Origin: an uncultured Kiritimatiellota bacterium | GTDB taxonomy: Bacteria; Verrucomicrobiota; Kiritimatiellia; RFP12; UBA1067 | Length of the DNA: 64,000 bases | Direction of reading: 5' to 3' | Assembly (NCBI GenBank): GCA_934635385.1 | Contig: CAKTZI010000022.1 | Location: 1-64,000, forward strand | In this document: positions 23,294 through 32,155 of the stretch, one piece after another | Layout: each line of letters begins with the position of its first letter | How positions within the stretch are numbered: position 1 is the first letter of the stretch | Notes under the pieces: generated by a model | The model's database searches: none | What the model was told of the DNA's origin: nothing | Seen by the model: only the letters and a program-made list of their open reading frames with translations | Position numbers and translations under genes: made by a program

Positions 23294-23929
23294 TTAGCAG
23301 AAGCCCGCAAGGGACAGGGCCTCCAGCAGCGTTTCGCCCGTCGGGGCGACGGCGCGGAGGCGCGCGGCGGAATGCCCGCCTTGCGCGCAGAGGACACAGC
23401 CGATTTCCAGCGCCTCGGCGACCTCCTTGTCATGGAGCGCGTCGCCGATCAGCGTGACGCCGTGCGCCGTCGCCTGTGACGGCAATCGCGCCAGCAGCGC
23501 GCGGGCGCGGCCGATCTTTGACGCCCCGTCGAGATTGTCGACGCCATAGACGAAATCGAAGAATCCACGCAACCCCGTCTCGTCCACCGCCGCATCGAGC
23601 AGGTCTTGCCGAAGCGCCGAGATGATGGACTGTCCGCCCCCGACGGCCCTGACGCGCGACAGGGCCGTCCGGGCCTCGGCATTGAGCCGTTTCGGCAAGG
23701 CCGCGTAGGCGTCGTGGTACTCCTGTGCGAGCGCATTCCAGTCCTCGCGCGCGAGGTCAATCCCGCACGCCGCATAGACGGGCCGGACGGGAAAGGCGAA
23801 GTGCGCGCGATACCACGCGCAGCTGACGGCGGACAACCCCCGCCGCCGCAAGACGGCGTTCAGCGCGCCGATGGCCGCGTCGGTATCGTCCAGAAGCGTC
23901 CCGTTCCAGTCCCAGAGAACGTAAGGCAC
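23294..23929 (-). CDS. HAD-family hydrolase, phosphoglycolate-phosphatase like
   Basis: 211 residues. HAD motif I reads DWNGTLLDD, with the nucleophile Asp present and Asn in the common D-x-N variant. Motif II Ser is in GGGQSIISALRQD, and the metal-binding motif IV is LIGDALHDKEVA. The cap is small, as in phosphoglycolate phosphatases. Substrate uncertain. It follows the aminotransferase by 22 bp, suggesting co-transcription. Confidence 0.8.
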   Translation of the reverse strand: MPYVLWDWNGTLLDDTDAAIGALNAVLRRRGLSAVSCAWYRAHFAFPVRPVYAACGIDLAREDWNALAQEYHDAYAALPKRLNAEARTALSRVRAVGGGQSIISALRQDLLDAAVDETGLRGFFDFVYGVDNLDGASKIGRARALLARLPSQATAHGVTLIGDALHDKEVAEALEIGCVLCAQGGHSAARLRAVAPTGETLLEALSLAGFC

Positions 23930-23951
23930 GGCCGACAGAGACGAGGGCGTC

Positions 23952-25166
23952 TCACCCCTGAACGCGGAACGACTGGACGGCGCGGCGGAAGCCCTCGGCG
24001 CTACGGGCGATGATCGCCTCGTCGACGCTGCAGCAGATGCGCACGTAGCCCGCGAAGCCGAAGCCGCTGCCCGGCACGACGAGGATGCGCTCCTTCACGA
24101 GCGCCTCGACGAACGCGACGTCATCCGCCACGGGGCTTTTCGCGAAGAAGTAGAACGCGCCTTTCGGCAGCGCGAACTCGACCCTGGCCTCCGTCAGCAC
24201 CTTCGCCATCAGCTTGCGGCGGCGGTCGTAAACGTCCAGGTCGACCGTCTCGTCCACGAGCGCGGCCGCGAGCCGCTGGCCGATCACCGGCGCGTTCACG
24301 TAGCCGAGCGTCCGGTTCGTGAGCGTGACGGCCTGCATGAGCGCGGCCTGTCCGGGCATCGCGGAATTCGCGACGAAATAGCCGATGCGCTCGCCCGCGA
24401 GCGAGAGCGTCTTCGAGAACGAGCCGAGCACGCACGCCCATTTCGTGAGCGGCAGGATCGCCGGCACCGTCGCGCCGTCGAAGGCGAACGCGCGGTACGG
24501 CTCGTCCGAGAGGAGGAAGAGCGGACGGGCCTCCGGCTGTGCTTCGCGCCGCGCGTTCTCCGCGTCGACGAGCGCCGCGATCTCCTTCAGGACTTCGCGC
24601 GGATAGATGCAGCCCGTCGGGTTGTTGGGCGAATTGACGATGATCGCGCGCGTCTTCGGCGTGATCGCCGCCGCAAGCCCCTTCACGTCGGGCATGAAGT
24701 CCGGCGGGAGGGACGGCACGGTCTTCAGGACGCCGCCGAAGTGTCCGCAGTAGGAGCCGTACTCGACGAAGTAGGGCGCGGGCGTGATGATCTCGTCGCC
24801 CGGCTCGACGACCGCGCGGAAGAAGCTCACCATCGCGCCGGCCGCGCCGACGGTCATGACGACGTCCTTCGCCGCGACGGGCGTTTCCTGCTGGCGCGAG
24901 AGGAAGCCGGCCATCGTCTCGCGCACGGACGGGATACCGGCGTTCGGGCAGTAGCCGAGGCCAAGCGGCTGCACGGCGGTGTCCGCGAGGCGGATCAGCT
25001 CGTCGCGCGTCTTCGGCGGCGGCGGCACGTCGGGGTTGCCGAGCGAGAAGTCGCACACGGCGTCTTCCCCGAACTGGCGCTTCAGCTCAAGGCCCTTCTC
25101 GAACATCTTGCGGATGAAGCTGGATCCCGCCATCGCGCGGGCGATGTCATTTGTGACTGTCTGCAT
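23952..25166 (-). CDS. PLP-dependent aminotransferase, class I/II
   Basis: 404 residues, usual length. Signature segments are SPNNPTGCIY (substrate/PLP contact), SDEPYRAF, the PLP lysine in SFSKTLSLAGERIGYF near residue 250, and the C-terminal Arg in YVRICCSV. The pattern matches the AspC/aminotransferase A group, but the amino donor and acceptor are unclear. The palindromic element 25194-25297 lies directly upstream. Confidence 0.87.
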   Translation of the reverse strand: MQTVTNDIARAMAGSSFIRKMFEKGLELKRQFGEDAVCDFSLGNPDVPPPPKTRDELIRLADTAVQPLGLGYCPNAGIPSVRETMAGFLSRQQETPVAAKDVVMTVGAAGAMVSFFRAVVEPGDEIITPAPYFVEYGSYCGHFGGVLKTVPSLPPDFMPDVKGLAAAITPKTRAIIVNSPNNPTGCIYPREVLKEIAALVDAENARREAQPEARPLFLLSDEPYRAFAFDGATVPAILPLTKWACVLGSFSKTLSLAGERIGYFVANSAMPGQAALMQAVTLTNRTLGYVNAPVIGQRLAAALVDETVDLDVYDRRRKLMAKVLTEARVEFALPKGAFYFFAKSPVADDVAFVEALVKERILVVPGSGFGFAGYVRICCSVDEAIIARSAEGFRRAVQSFRVQG

Positions 25167-25193
25167 ATCTTCGATTTTCTTTCAAAGTCTAAA

Positions 25194-25297
25194 GCCTGCG
25201 GCGCTTAACGCGGAGCTGACGGAGAAGGAGAGACACGGAGATGTTTTAGAAAAGATTCTCCGTGCCTCCGTTTCTCCGACTTCTCCGTGTTCAGCGA
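25194..25297. repeat. Empty palindromic element, intergenic copy
   Basis: Left arm 25194-25241 (48 bp, starting gcctgcggcgcttaa) and right arm 25257-25297 are inverted copies with a 15-bp loop. It lies between the kinase stop and the aminotransferase start. It could fold as a long hairpin in the kinase transcript. Same arms as 16207-16363 and 41599-42177. Confidence 0.9.
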
Positions 25298-25313
25298 AAG
25301 CAATCCCTACGGT

Positions 25314-27905
25314 TTACTCCGCCGCGTCGCCGAATTCGATTTCAGGGAAGATCTCCTTCGCGGTCTTCGCGTACTCCGGGAACTCCTCGACGGCCTTCTT
25401 CGCGAGCTGCTCGCCCTTCTCGACCGCACCGTTCACCTCCGCGCAGACGATCTGCATCGTCAGGGCCGCGCCCGTCATCGCGTCCGCCCAGTCCTTCAGG
25501 TTGAGCTTTGGCCGGGCGTTGTCGCGTCCGCGAATGATGAAGTGGTTGATGAGCTCGTTCAGGTTGCCGGGATAGTCCTTGTAGAACTTGTGCCACGGGA
25601 TGCGCGCCTTCGACTTGCCGCGGTCGAGGTTCATCTCGCGCTCGTTGACGGAGACGACCTTCGCGCCCTTGAGCTTGCCGCGGAAGACGTAGCCGCCCAT
25701 GCTCTTGACGAAGACCTCCTGCATCCGCTTCATGTCGTTGACCTTGCGGATCTGGATGTCCGCCGCGTGCTGGCCCTCCGGCGTCTTCAGGTCGGCCCTG
25801 AGCGTCTCCAGCTGGCGGAGCGCGTTCTTCCAGTCGAGCTGGCGCAGCGAGCCCTGCGCGGCGATCGTCTCGAACTTCTCCGTCGCCGCCTGGGTCTCCG
25901 CATCAATCTTCGCCTGGCGTTCGGCGGCAAGCTTCTCCTGACGTTCCTTTTCGGCGGCAGCCGCGGCTTCGGCCTTCGCCTTGCGGTCGGCCTCCAGCTT
26001 CTCGATGCGCAGGCGCTTCTCGGTCTGCTCGACGAGCTTTTCGCCGCGCGACTTGATGTAGGTGATGCCCTTGCGGACGTTCTCGACGTCCTTCGAGGTC
26101 TTGATCTGCTCCAGCATCTCGGCGAGGGCGACGGAGAGCTTGCCGAGCGTGCGGGCGTTCTCCTCGGTCTGCGCGACGAGCGGTTCGGCCTCCGCGCTCT
26201 TCTTCACGAGCTGGCGCACGGCGTGGCGGATGCGAATCGCGCTCGCCTGACAGCCGTAGGCGCGCTCCCAGAGTTCGCGCATCGAGACGACGGCGGGCGG
26301 CGGCGGTTCGGCGGGCTTCTCCTCGGCCGGCTTCGCGGCGGCGGGCGCACCCTTCGCGTCCTTCTTCGCCTTGTCCGCCTTCGCGCCCTTCTTCGCCTCG
26401 GCCTTCGCCGGGGCCGCGTTCGTCGTCGCGGCGGCGGCCGGCGCGGCGTTGGTCGCGGCCGGAGCCGACGTTGCCGGGGCCTCGACCTTCGGCGTCTCGT
26501 TCGTCGCGGCAATCGCGTCGAGGAGTTCCTTCGTCGGGTCGGGCTTCAGCAGCTTCGCGTGTTCGGGCGCAAGCAGCTTCGCGAGATCCTGCGTCGGCTT
26601 CTCGCACGCCTCGACCGCCTTCTGCGCGAAGGCGTCAAACTCGTCCGCGAACTTGACGGCGTGGGCCACGGTGTCCGTGACGGCCGTGCGGGCCTTCGTG
26701 TAGCCCTGCACGATCTGCCGCTGCTCCTCGGCGGCCTTCGCCTTCTTGTCGGAGACGACGAACCACCAGAGGCCGCCGCCGATGCCGGCGATGAGCAGGA
26801 TGCCGAGGACGACGAACAGGATCACCTTGACGAGCAGGTTGCCGCCCTTCTCGTCCTCGTCGTCTTCGTCCGTCTTCGCGGGCGCCTCCGTCTCGTCGAG
26901 CGCGCCCTCGTTCCCCGCCTCGCCGCTTTCGAGATTCCGCCGGACCGTGCCGGGACGCTTCATCATCGCCGCGCGGCGTCCGCGCACCATCACCGTCCGC
27001 CGTCCCGTCCCGGCCGTCGCCGGACGCTTCACGGGCGTGCCGGACGTCGTGGTGGTCGTCGGGTCCTTCGTGAGGCCCGTCGTCAGGACGGCCTTGAACG
27101 CCTCCAGCAGGGCCTCGAAGCTCGGATAGCGGTCTTCCTTGTTCAGCGCGAGCATCCGCATCACGAGATCGTCGATCGCGGGCGTCAGGTCGGGACGGAT
27201 CTCGCTCGGCCGCTTCGGCGGGCCGAGGAAGCGCGCCTTCACGACGGCGATGGAGTCCTCGCCCTCGAACGGGGCGACGCCGGTGAGCGCATGGTAGAGC
27301 GTGCCGCCGAGGGAGTACATGTCGGCGCGGAAGTCGATCGGCTCCTTCTTCACCTTCTCCGGCGAGATGTAGTAGGGCGTGCCCCAGATCTCGTCCGTGT
27401 CCTTCTGCATCGCCGCGAGGCCGAAGTCGACGAGCTTCGCGTTGCCGTTCGCGTCGAGGAGGATGTTCTCCGGCTTGACGTCGCCGTGCACGCAGCCCTG
27501 GTCGGTCGCGCACTGGAGCGCCTGGGCGACCTGCTGGCAGATCTTGATGACGCGCGTGACGTCCGCCTTGCCGGGGTTCGCCTGCATGATCGAGTAGAGC
27601 GACCCGCCCGTGGCGAGCTCCATCGCGATGTAGGGCATGCCGTCGCAGATGCCGTAGGAGTAGACCTGCGCGATGTTCGGGTGGATGAGGCGCGCGACGG
27701 ACTGCGCCTCCTTCTTGAACTTCTCGACGAACTCGGCGTCGCTGCCGTACTCCTTCAGCATGACCTTGACGGCGACGGGGCGGTCGAGCATCTTGTCGCG
27801 CCCCATGTAGACGCCGCCCATGCCGCCCGTGCCGAGCTCGCGCTCAAGGAGGAAGTTCCCGTTTTCGCCGAAGGTGCACGGCGTCTGGATCAGCTGTTCG
27901 CTCAT
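25314..27905 (-). CDS. Transmembrane Hanks-type Ser/Thr protein kinase
   Basis: 863 residues from the ATG at 27905, which overlaps the lepB stop (ATGA) and begins the kinase domain. Residues ~15-275 are the kinase: GTGGMGGVYMG glycine loop, VAVKVM lysine, HGDVKPEN catalytic loop, DFG, and YYISPE. The catalytic loop has HGD instead of HRD, a known variant that usually lacks activation by loop phosphorylation. A basic, Pro/Thr-rich linker precedes one membrane helix (~380-402, VILFVVLGILLIAGIGGGLWW). The outer part is Ala/Lys/Glu-rich, likely coiled coil (two blocks), ending in a small domain. Last gene of the guaB-lepB operon. Confidence 0.88.
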   Translation of the reverse strand: MSEQLIQTPCTFGENGNFLLERELGTGGMGGVYMGRDKMLDRPVAVKVMLKEYGSDAEFVEKFKKEAQSVARLIHPNIAQVYSYGICDGMPYIAMELATGGSLYSIMQANPGKADVTRVIKICQQVAQALQCATDQGCVHGDVKPENILLDANGNAKLVDFGLAAMQKDTDEIWGTPYYISPEKVKKEPIDFRADMYSLGGTLYHALTGVAPFEGEDSIAVVKARFLGPPKRPSEIRPDLTPAIDDLVMRMLALNKEDRYPSFEALLEAFKAVLTTGLTKDPTTTTTSGTPVKRPATAGTGRRTVMVRGRRAAMMKRPGTVRRNLESGEAGNEGALDETEAPAKTDEDDEDEKGGNLLVKVILFVVLGILLIAGIGGGLWWFVVSDKKAKAAEEQRQIVQGYTKARTAVTDTVAHAVKFADEFDAFAQKAVEACEKPTQDLAKLLAPEHAKLLKPDPTKELLDAIAATNETPKVEAPATSAPAATNAAPAAAATTNAAPAKAEAKKGAKADKAKKDAKGAPAAAKPAEEKPAEPPPPAVVSMRELWERAYGCQASAIRIRHAVRQLVKKSAEAEPLVAQTEENARTLGKLSVALAEMLEQIKTSKDVENVRKGITYIKSRGEKLVEQTEKRLRIEKLEADRKAKAEAAAAAEKERQEKLAAERQAKIDAETQAATEKFETIAAQGSLRQLDWKNALRQLETLRADLKTPEGQHAADIQIRKVNDMKRMQEVFVKSMGGYVFRGKLKGAKVVSVNEREMNLDRGKSKARIPWHKFYKDYPGNLNELINHFIIRGRDNARPKLNLKDWADAMTGAALTMQIVCAEVNGAVEKGEQLAKKAVEEFPEYAKTAKEIFPEIEFGDAAE

Positions 27906-28657
27906 TTGATGATTCTCCATCCGGTGATTGGCCAGAAGACGAATGACGCGCATCCGCGCAGGTTGCCGCGGGGCACCGTTCCCCAGTAGCGGCTGTCAAA
28001 GGAATTGTTGAAGTTGTCGCCGCAGGCGAAGTACTCGTCCGCCCCCATCGTGACGACTGTCGGACGCCCCGGAACGGGATGCTCCAGCGCGTAGGTCTCG
28101 CCGGGGCGCGCCTTCATCCGCTTGATGTAGTGCGTGCCCTGCGGCAGGTCGCGGATGCCCGTCGTCGAGAAGATCATGACCTCGTCGTCCTTCGGCTGGA
28201 CGAAGTTCCACTTCCAGCGGTTGACGAAGATGAAGTCGCCCGTCGTGATCGCGCCCTTCCAGAACGTCTCGCCCGCGCGCACGTACGTGCCGTGCAGCGC
28301 GCGGCAGGCGTCCGTCGGCAGCGACCACTCCTCGGCGGACGTGCCGACCTTCACGGTCGCGAAGCCGTCCGAACGCGGGATGCACCGCACCTGCCCCGAC
28401 ACGGGGGCCTTCCAGTCGACCGTGCGCGAGCCCGTGACCGCCCACTTGAGGACGGAGAGCGGAAAGGCGTCCCACACGCCCTTCTCGACGTTCGCGGCGG
28501 TGTGGTAGCCCCAGAGCGTCTCCTGCATCGAGCCGGTCGGGATCTTGAACGGCGTGTAGAAATAGGCGCGAAAGGCCATCGCGACCGAAATCGCGACGAC
28601 CAGCGTGTCCAGCCACTCCCGGCCGTAGTCCTGCCAGGTCTTCTTCTGCGCCGTCAC
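27902..28657 (-). CDS. lepB: Signal peptidase I
   Basis: 251 residues. It cleaves signal peptides at the outer face of the inner membrane. One N-terminal membrane helix (LVVAISVAMAFRAYFY) leads straight to the catalytic Ser in KIPTGSMQETL; the general-base Lys is in THYIKRMKARPGE; the terminal box GDNFNNSFDSRYWG is intact. It overlaps both neighbours by 4 bp, so the four-gene operon guaB - unknown - lepB - kinase is translationally coupled at its 3' end. Confidence 0.95.
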   Translation of the reverse strand: MTAQKKTWQDYGREWLDTLVVAISVAMAFRAYFYTPFKIPTGSMQETLWGYHTAANVEKGVWDAFPLSVLKWAVTGSRTVDWKAPVSGQVRCIPRSDGFATVKVGTSAEEWSLPTDACRALHGTYVRAGETFWKGAITTGDFIFVNRWKWNFVQPKDDEVMIFSTTGIRDLPQGTHYIKRMKARPGETYALEHPVPGRPTVVTMGADEYFACGDNFNNSFDSRYWGTVPRGNLRGCASFVFWPITGWRIIK

Positions 28658-29826
28658 TTCTGGGGCACCTTCGTGGGGATGGTCTCGATCAGCATGTCCA
28701 GCTGCGAGGAGAAGAGCATCGCCTCGCCCTGGATCTGGGCGTTTTCGCTGGTGGCGAGCGCGTCAAGGGCCTTCTTGTACTTCTGCAGCTCCACCACGAT
28801 CTTCTTCGCCTCGCCCGCGTTCTTGGGCACGAAGTCGTCGCGCCCCCAGAGCATGAGCTTCTCGAAGATCTTGCCGAGCGAGCCGAGCTCCTTGTTCTGC
28901 TTGAACTTCTGGTCAATCGCCTGCATCTTCTTCTTCTCGGACGGGAAGAGCCGGACGAGCGTCTGGAGGTCGTAGTAGGCCCGCGCGGGCGCCGCATGGT
29001 GCTCCAGTCCGATGCGCAGCTTCAGCCCGCTCGCGTACTGGTTCAGCGCATCGTACATGACCTGCGCCTCCTTCGCCTGATCCGCGTTCTTCGACTTGAC
29101 GCCCGCCGCGAGGATCTTCAGCGCCGCCGCCGCCGGCTTGCCCTTCGCGAGCAGGGCCGGGACCTGCTTGAAGAACTGCGGCTCACGGACGCCTAGGGGC
29201 GGCGTCCAGTCCGCCGGCAGCTTCGCGCGCGCCTTCTGGATCGCCTCGCGCACGCCCTTCAGGTCGGCCGCCGCAAACTTCTCCTTGGTGTAGACGGGGT
29301 CTGTCCCCTCCGCCGCGTAGACGGCGACATAGGGCAGCTTGTCCGCCGCGAGCTCAGCCTCTCCGGCGGGCGCAGCGTCCCGGTAGAACGGCACCATCTG
29401 CATCCCGTAGGCCCGATAGGCCTGCGCCTCCGCCTGCTCGGCGTCCTTCGGCGGACGGAAACGCGCGGCGAACGCCTTGGGGTCTGCCCCCCTGTCCGCG
29501 TTGCGCACCGAGAAGACGACGATGCCGTCATGCGGCAGCTCCTGGGTCTCCCACTGCGTCGCGTGGGCCTGCGGCAGCGGCATCAGCCCCGCGAGCGGCG
29601 AGAGATCCTTGAGCTGCTGCCCCTGGAACGCCTCGGCGTCCACGACGACGTAGACGACCGTCCACTGACGGAGGTCGCTCGGGCCGATCGTCCGGCCGAA
29701 GAGGTAGTTCCTGGACGAGAGGCCCTCCCAATCGAGGAACCCTTCGGCGACCGGCACGGGCGCGGCGACGGCCGAGAGGCCGAGGACGCTCGCGCACAGG
29801 ACGGCAGACAGATGCTTCATGCTCAT
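28654..29826 (-). CDS. Secreted protein of unknown function in the lepB operon
   Basis: 390 residues (an alternative start 6 bp later gives MKHLSAVLCASVLGLSAVAA, a clear signal peptide). The mature part has a short alpha/beta beginning (WTVVYVVVDAEAF, ELPHDGIVVFSVRN), then mostly charged helices rich in Lys/Ala. I do not recognise a family. Two short repeat-derived strings of the ggggtctgtcccc type lie in frame at 29296-29308 (EGTDPVYT) and ~29479-29492 (RGADPKAF). It starts 18 bp after guaB and overlaps lepB, so it is made with the secretion machinery. Confidence 0.7.
   Translation of the reverse strand: MSMKHLSAVLCASVLGLSAVAAPVPVAEGFLDWEGLSSRNYLFGRTIGPSDLRQWTVVYVVVDAEAFQGQQLKDLSPLAGLMPLPQAHATQWETQELPHDGIVVFSVRNADRGADPKAFAARFRPPKDAEQAEAQAYRAYGMQMVPFYRDAAPAGEAELAADKLPYVAVYAAEGTDPVYTKEKFAAADLKGVREAIQKARAKLPADWTPPLGVREPQFFKQVPALLAKGKPAAAALKILAAGVKSKNADQAKEAQVMYDALNQYASGLKLRIGLEHHAAPARAYYDLQTLVRLFPSEKKKMQAIDQKFKQNKELGSLGKIFEKLMLWGRDDFVPKNAGEAKKIVVELQKYKKALDALATSENAQIQGEAMLFSSQLDMLIETIPTKVPQK
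29296..29308. repeat. ggggtctgtcccc repeat in a coding sequence
   Basis: One perfect palindromic unit inside the unknown secreted gene. A variant (ggggtctgcccccc) is 170 bp away at 29479-29492. Same family as 49143-49178, 52314-52328, 52531-52568 and 54620-54663. Confidence 0.7.
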
Positions 29827-29844
29827 GGTGACGACCGCCTTCCC

Positions 29845-31341
29845 TTACGCCCGGTAGTTCGGGGCTTCCTTCGTGATCGTGATGTCGTGCGGACGCGCCT
29901 CGCGCTGGCCCGCCGCCGTGACGCGGTAGAACTTGCCCTTCTCCTGGAGCTCCGCGACCGTCCGCGCGCCGCAGTAGCCGAGCGAGGCGCGGAGCCCGCC
30001 GCAGAACTGCGTCATGATGGACTTCACGTGGCCCGCGTACGGCACCATGCCCTCAATGCCCTGCGGCACGAGGCTGTCCTCGTCCTCGTTGTCCTGGAAG
30101 TAGCGCGCGCGCGAGCCCTTGCCGTTCTTCAGGGCCGCCATCGAGCCCATGCCGCGGTAGACGACGTACTTGCGCCCGTTCGCGTAGATCTTCTCGCCCG
30201 GCGACTCCTCCGTGCCCGCGAGCACCGAGCCGAGCATGACCGCGTCGGCGCCGGCCGCAAGCGCCTTCGGCACGTCGCCCGACAGCTTGATGCCGCCGTC
30301 GGCGATGACGGCGACGCCGCTGCCGCGCAGGGCCTTCGCCGCGCTGTAGACGGCCGTGAGCTGCGGGATGCCGACGCCGCAGACGACGCGCGTCGTGCAG
30401 ATCGAGCCGGGGCCGATGCCGACCTTCACGGCGTGCGCGCCCGCCTTCGCAAGGGCCGTCGCCGCCTCGCCCGTCGCGATGTTGCCGGCGATCACGTCCA
30501 CCTTCGGGAAGTTCTTGACGATGTACTTCGTCATGTCCATGATGCCCTTCGTGTGGCCGTGCGCGGAGTCGACGACCACGCAGTCGACGCCGGCCGCCGC
30601 GAGCTTCTCCATGCGCGTGAGGTCGCCCTTGCCGCCCGAGACGGAGGCCGAGACGCGCAGGCGGAACTGGCTGTCGCAGTTGTAGCCCGCGTTCGAGTTC
30701 TCGATGATGCGCGCGACGTCCGTGAAGGAGTAGAGGCCGATGACCTTGCCGTTCCTGTCCACGAGCGGCAGCTTGCCGATCTTCGCCTTGCGCATGAGGT
30801 CATAGGCCTTCTTGAGCGAGGTCTTCGCATCGCCCGTGATCGGGCAGGGCTGCATGACGTCCTTCAGCTTCATCGCGTTCATCGGCGCGAAGCGCATGTC
30901 GGACGACGTGATCATGCCGACGAGCCGGTCGTCGGCGTCCAGCACCGGGAAGCCGTTGAACTTGAGGCCCATGCGCCTCTTCTCGCTGCGGAGGAAGCTG
31001 ATGTCGTCGTTCGCGTGGAAGCAGACGGGGTTCGCGATGAGGCCGTTCAGGTGGTTCTTGACGCGCGCGACCTGCGCGGCCTGGTCGTCCTCCTCCAGGT
31101 TCTTGTGGATGCACCCGATGCCGCCCGCGAGCGCCATCGCGATCGCCATCGGCGCCTCGGTCACGGTGTCCATCGCCGCCGACATGAACGGGATCTTCAT
31201 CGACGTGCGCGAGGTGAGCTTCGTCTCGAGCGACGTGTCGTCGGGCAGGAAGTCGGCATACTGCGTCACCAGCGTGACGTCATCATACGTCAGGCCCTCG
31301 TACGGAAAGGCCTTCATAAAAGAGTCAAGGTACTTGTTCAT
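29845..31341 (-). CDS. guaB: Inosine-5'-monophosphate dehydrogenase
   Basis: 498 residues, normal length. It oxidises IMP to XMP, the first committed step of GMP synthesis, using NAD. A catalytic barrel is split by a pair of CBS domains (~residues 100-215). The active-site Cys is in GIGPGSICTTRVVCGVG; the phosphate-binding GSVLAGTEESPG and the flap YRGMGSMAALKNG are present. AGGGGA sits before the ATG, and a good promoter lies ~40 bp upstream. First gene of the operon with lepB and the kinase. Confidence 0.97.
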   Translation of the reverse strand: MNKYLDSFMKAFPYEGLTYDDVTLVTQYADFLPDDTSLETKLTSRTSMKIPFMSAAMDTVTEAPMAIAMALAGGIGCIHKNLEEDDQAAQVARVKNHLNGLIANPVCFHANDDISFLRSEKRRMGLKFNGFPVLDADDRLVGMITSSDMRFAPMNAMKLKDVMQPCPITGDAKTSLKKAYDLMRKAKIGKLPLVDRNGKVIGLYSFTDVARIIENSNAGYNCDSQFRLRVSASVSGGKGDLTRMEKLAAAGVDCVVVDSAHGHTKGIMDMTKYIVKNFPKVDVIAGNIATGEAATALAKAGAHAVKVGIGPGSICTTRVVCGVGIPQLTAVYSAAKALRGSGVAVIADGGIKLSGDVPKALAAGADAVMLGSVLAGTEESPGEKIYANGRKYVVYRGMGSMAALKNGKGSRARYFQDNEDEDSLVPQGIEGMVPYAGHVKSIMTQFCGGLRASLGYCGARTVAELQEKGKFYRVTAAGQREARPHDITITKEAPNYRA

Positions 31342-31382
31342 GTCATTCCCCTTCGGACGCTACGCGCCCTTTTTAGCAGGTA

Positions 31383-31411
31383 ATTATACTCTTTTTGCGC
31401 CGTGGAATCAA
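31383..31411 (-). promoter_or_regulatory. Sigma70-type promoter of guaB operon
   Basis: Minus strand: TTGATT, 17-bp spacer, TATAAT; about 40-nt leader with an AGGGGA ribosome site. Confidence 0.75.
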
Positions 31412-31427
31412 TGGGGAGGCGCCGCAC

Positions 31428-32111
31428 CTACTCCTCGACCCAGACGTTGCGGAACTGCACGGCGCCGCCCTCCGCCTGAAGCGCAATCGCGCCCTTCGCG
31501 ACGGCAATGCCCGTCAGGCGGTTCAGCTCGACGCCGTTGACGCGGTTGACGAGCGTGTCGCCCTTCAGCTCGACCTCGAGGACGTTCCACTCGCCGAAGG
31601 GCTTCTCGACGTCCGCCCCCTGGCGCGGCGCCTTGGTGATGCCGGAGAGCGCCTGCGCCGGATCAAAGGGCGAACGCGGCTCGAAGCCGTCGAAGCGCAG
31701 CCCCGCGAGACCGAGCACGTCGCCCATCGCCCCTCGGCAGAGCTGGTTTTCGAGGCACGTCGGCAGGAACGTCCCATGCTCGGCGGCCACCCGCACGAAG
31801 ACACCGGAGTTCGGCTTCGCCGTCTCGCGCCACCAGCGGTACTCGACGTGCAGACGGTAGTCGCCGAAGTCGCTGCGCTTCGTGCGCAGGTAGCCGAACG
31901 GCGTGCCGGTCGTGAGGATCGTCCCGTCCTTGACGAACCACGTCGGCTCGCTCGCCGTGTAGCCGCCCGTGACGTCTTGGTCTGCGACAGACGTCCAGCC
32001 GGACAGGTCCTTGCCGTTGAACAGCTCGACCTTCTCGGCCCGTGCCGACAGAATCGCGAGTCCTCCGACGAGAACCGCGCCACCCACCACCTTCATGCTC
32101 TTGGTCTTCAT
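31428..32111 (-). CDS. Secreted DUF1080 (3-keto-disaccharide hydrolase-like) protein
   Basis: 227 residues with a signal peptide (MKVVGGAVLVGGLAILSARA). The mature protein is one DUF1080 domain: FNGKDLSGWTSV at the start, DYRLHVEYRWW in the middle and a closing GAIALQAEGGAVQFRNVWV. The fold is a concanavalin-like beta-sandwich; some members hydrolyse 3-keto-glycosides. Very common in PVC bacteria. Stand-alone gene with ribosome site GAAAGG. Confidence 0.88.
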   Translation of the reverse strand: MKTKSMKVVGGAVLVGGLAILSARAEKVELFNGKDLSGWTSVADQDVTGGYTASEPTWFVKDGTILTTGTPFGYLRTKRSDFGDYRLHVEYRWWRETAKPNSGVFVRVAAEHGTFLPTCLENQLCRGAMGDVLGLAGLRFDGFEPRSPFDPAQALSGITKAPRQGADVEKPFGEWNVLEVELKGDTLVNRVNGVELNRLTGIAVAKGAIALQAEGGAVQFRNVWVEE

Positions 32112-32155
32112 TGTCTTGTTCCTTTCGTTTTGCTCTGTTTCAGGTTTGCCTCACG

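Noticed and set aside
25287..27989. Long plus-strand open frame opposite the kinase (about 900 codons)
   Set aside because: Leu/Arg-rich shadow of a clearly recognisable kinase.
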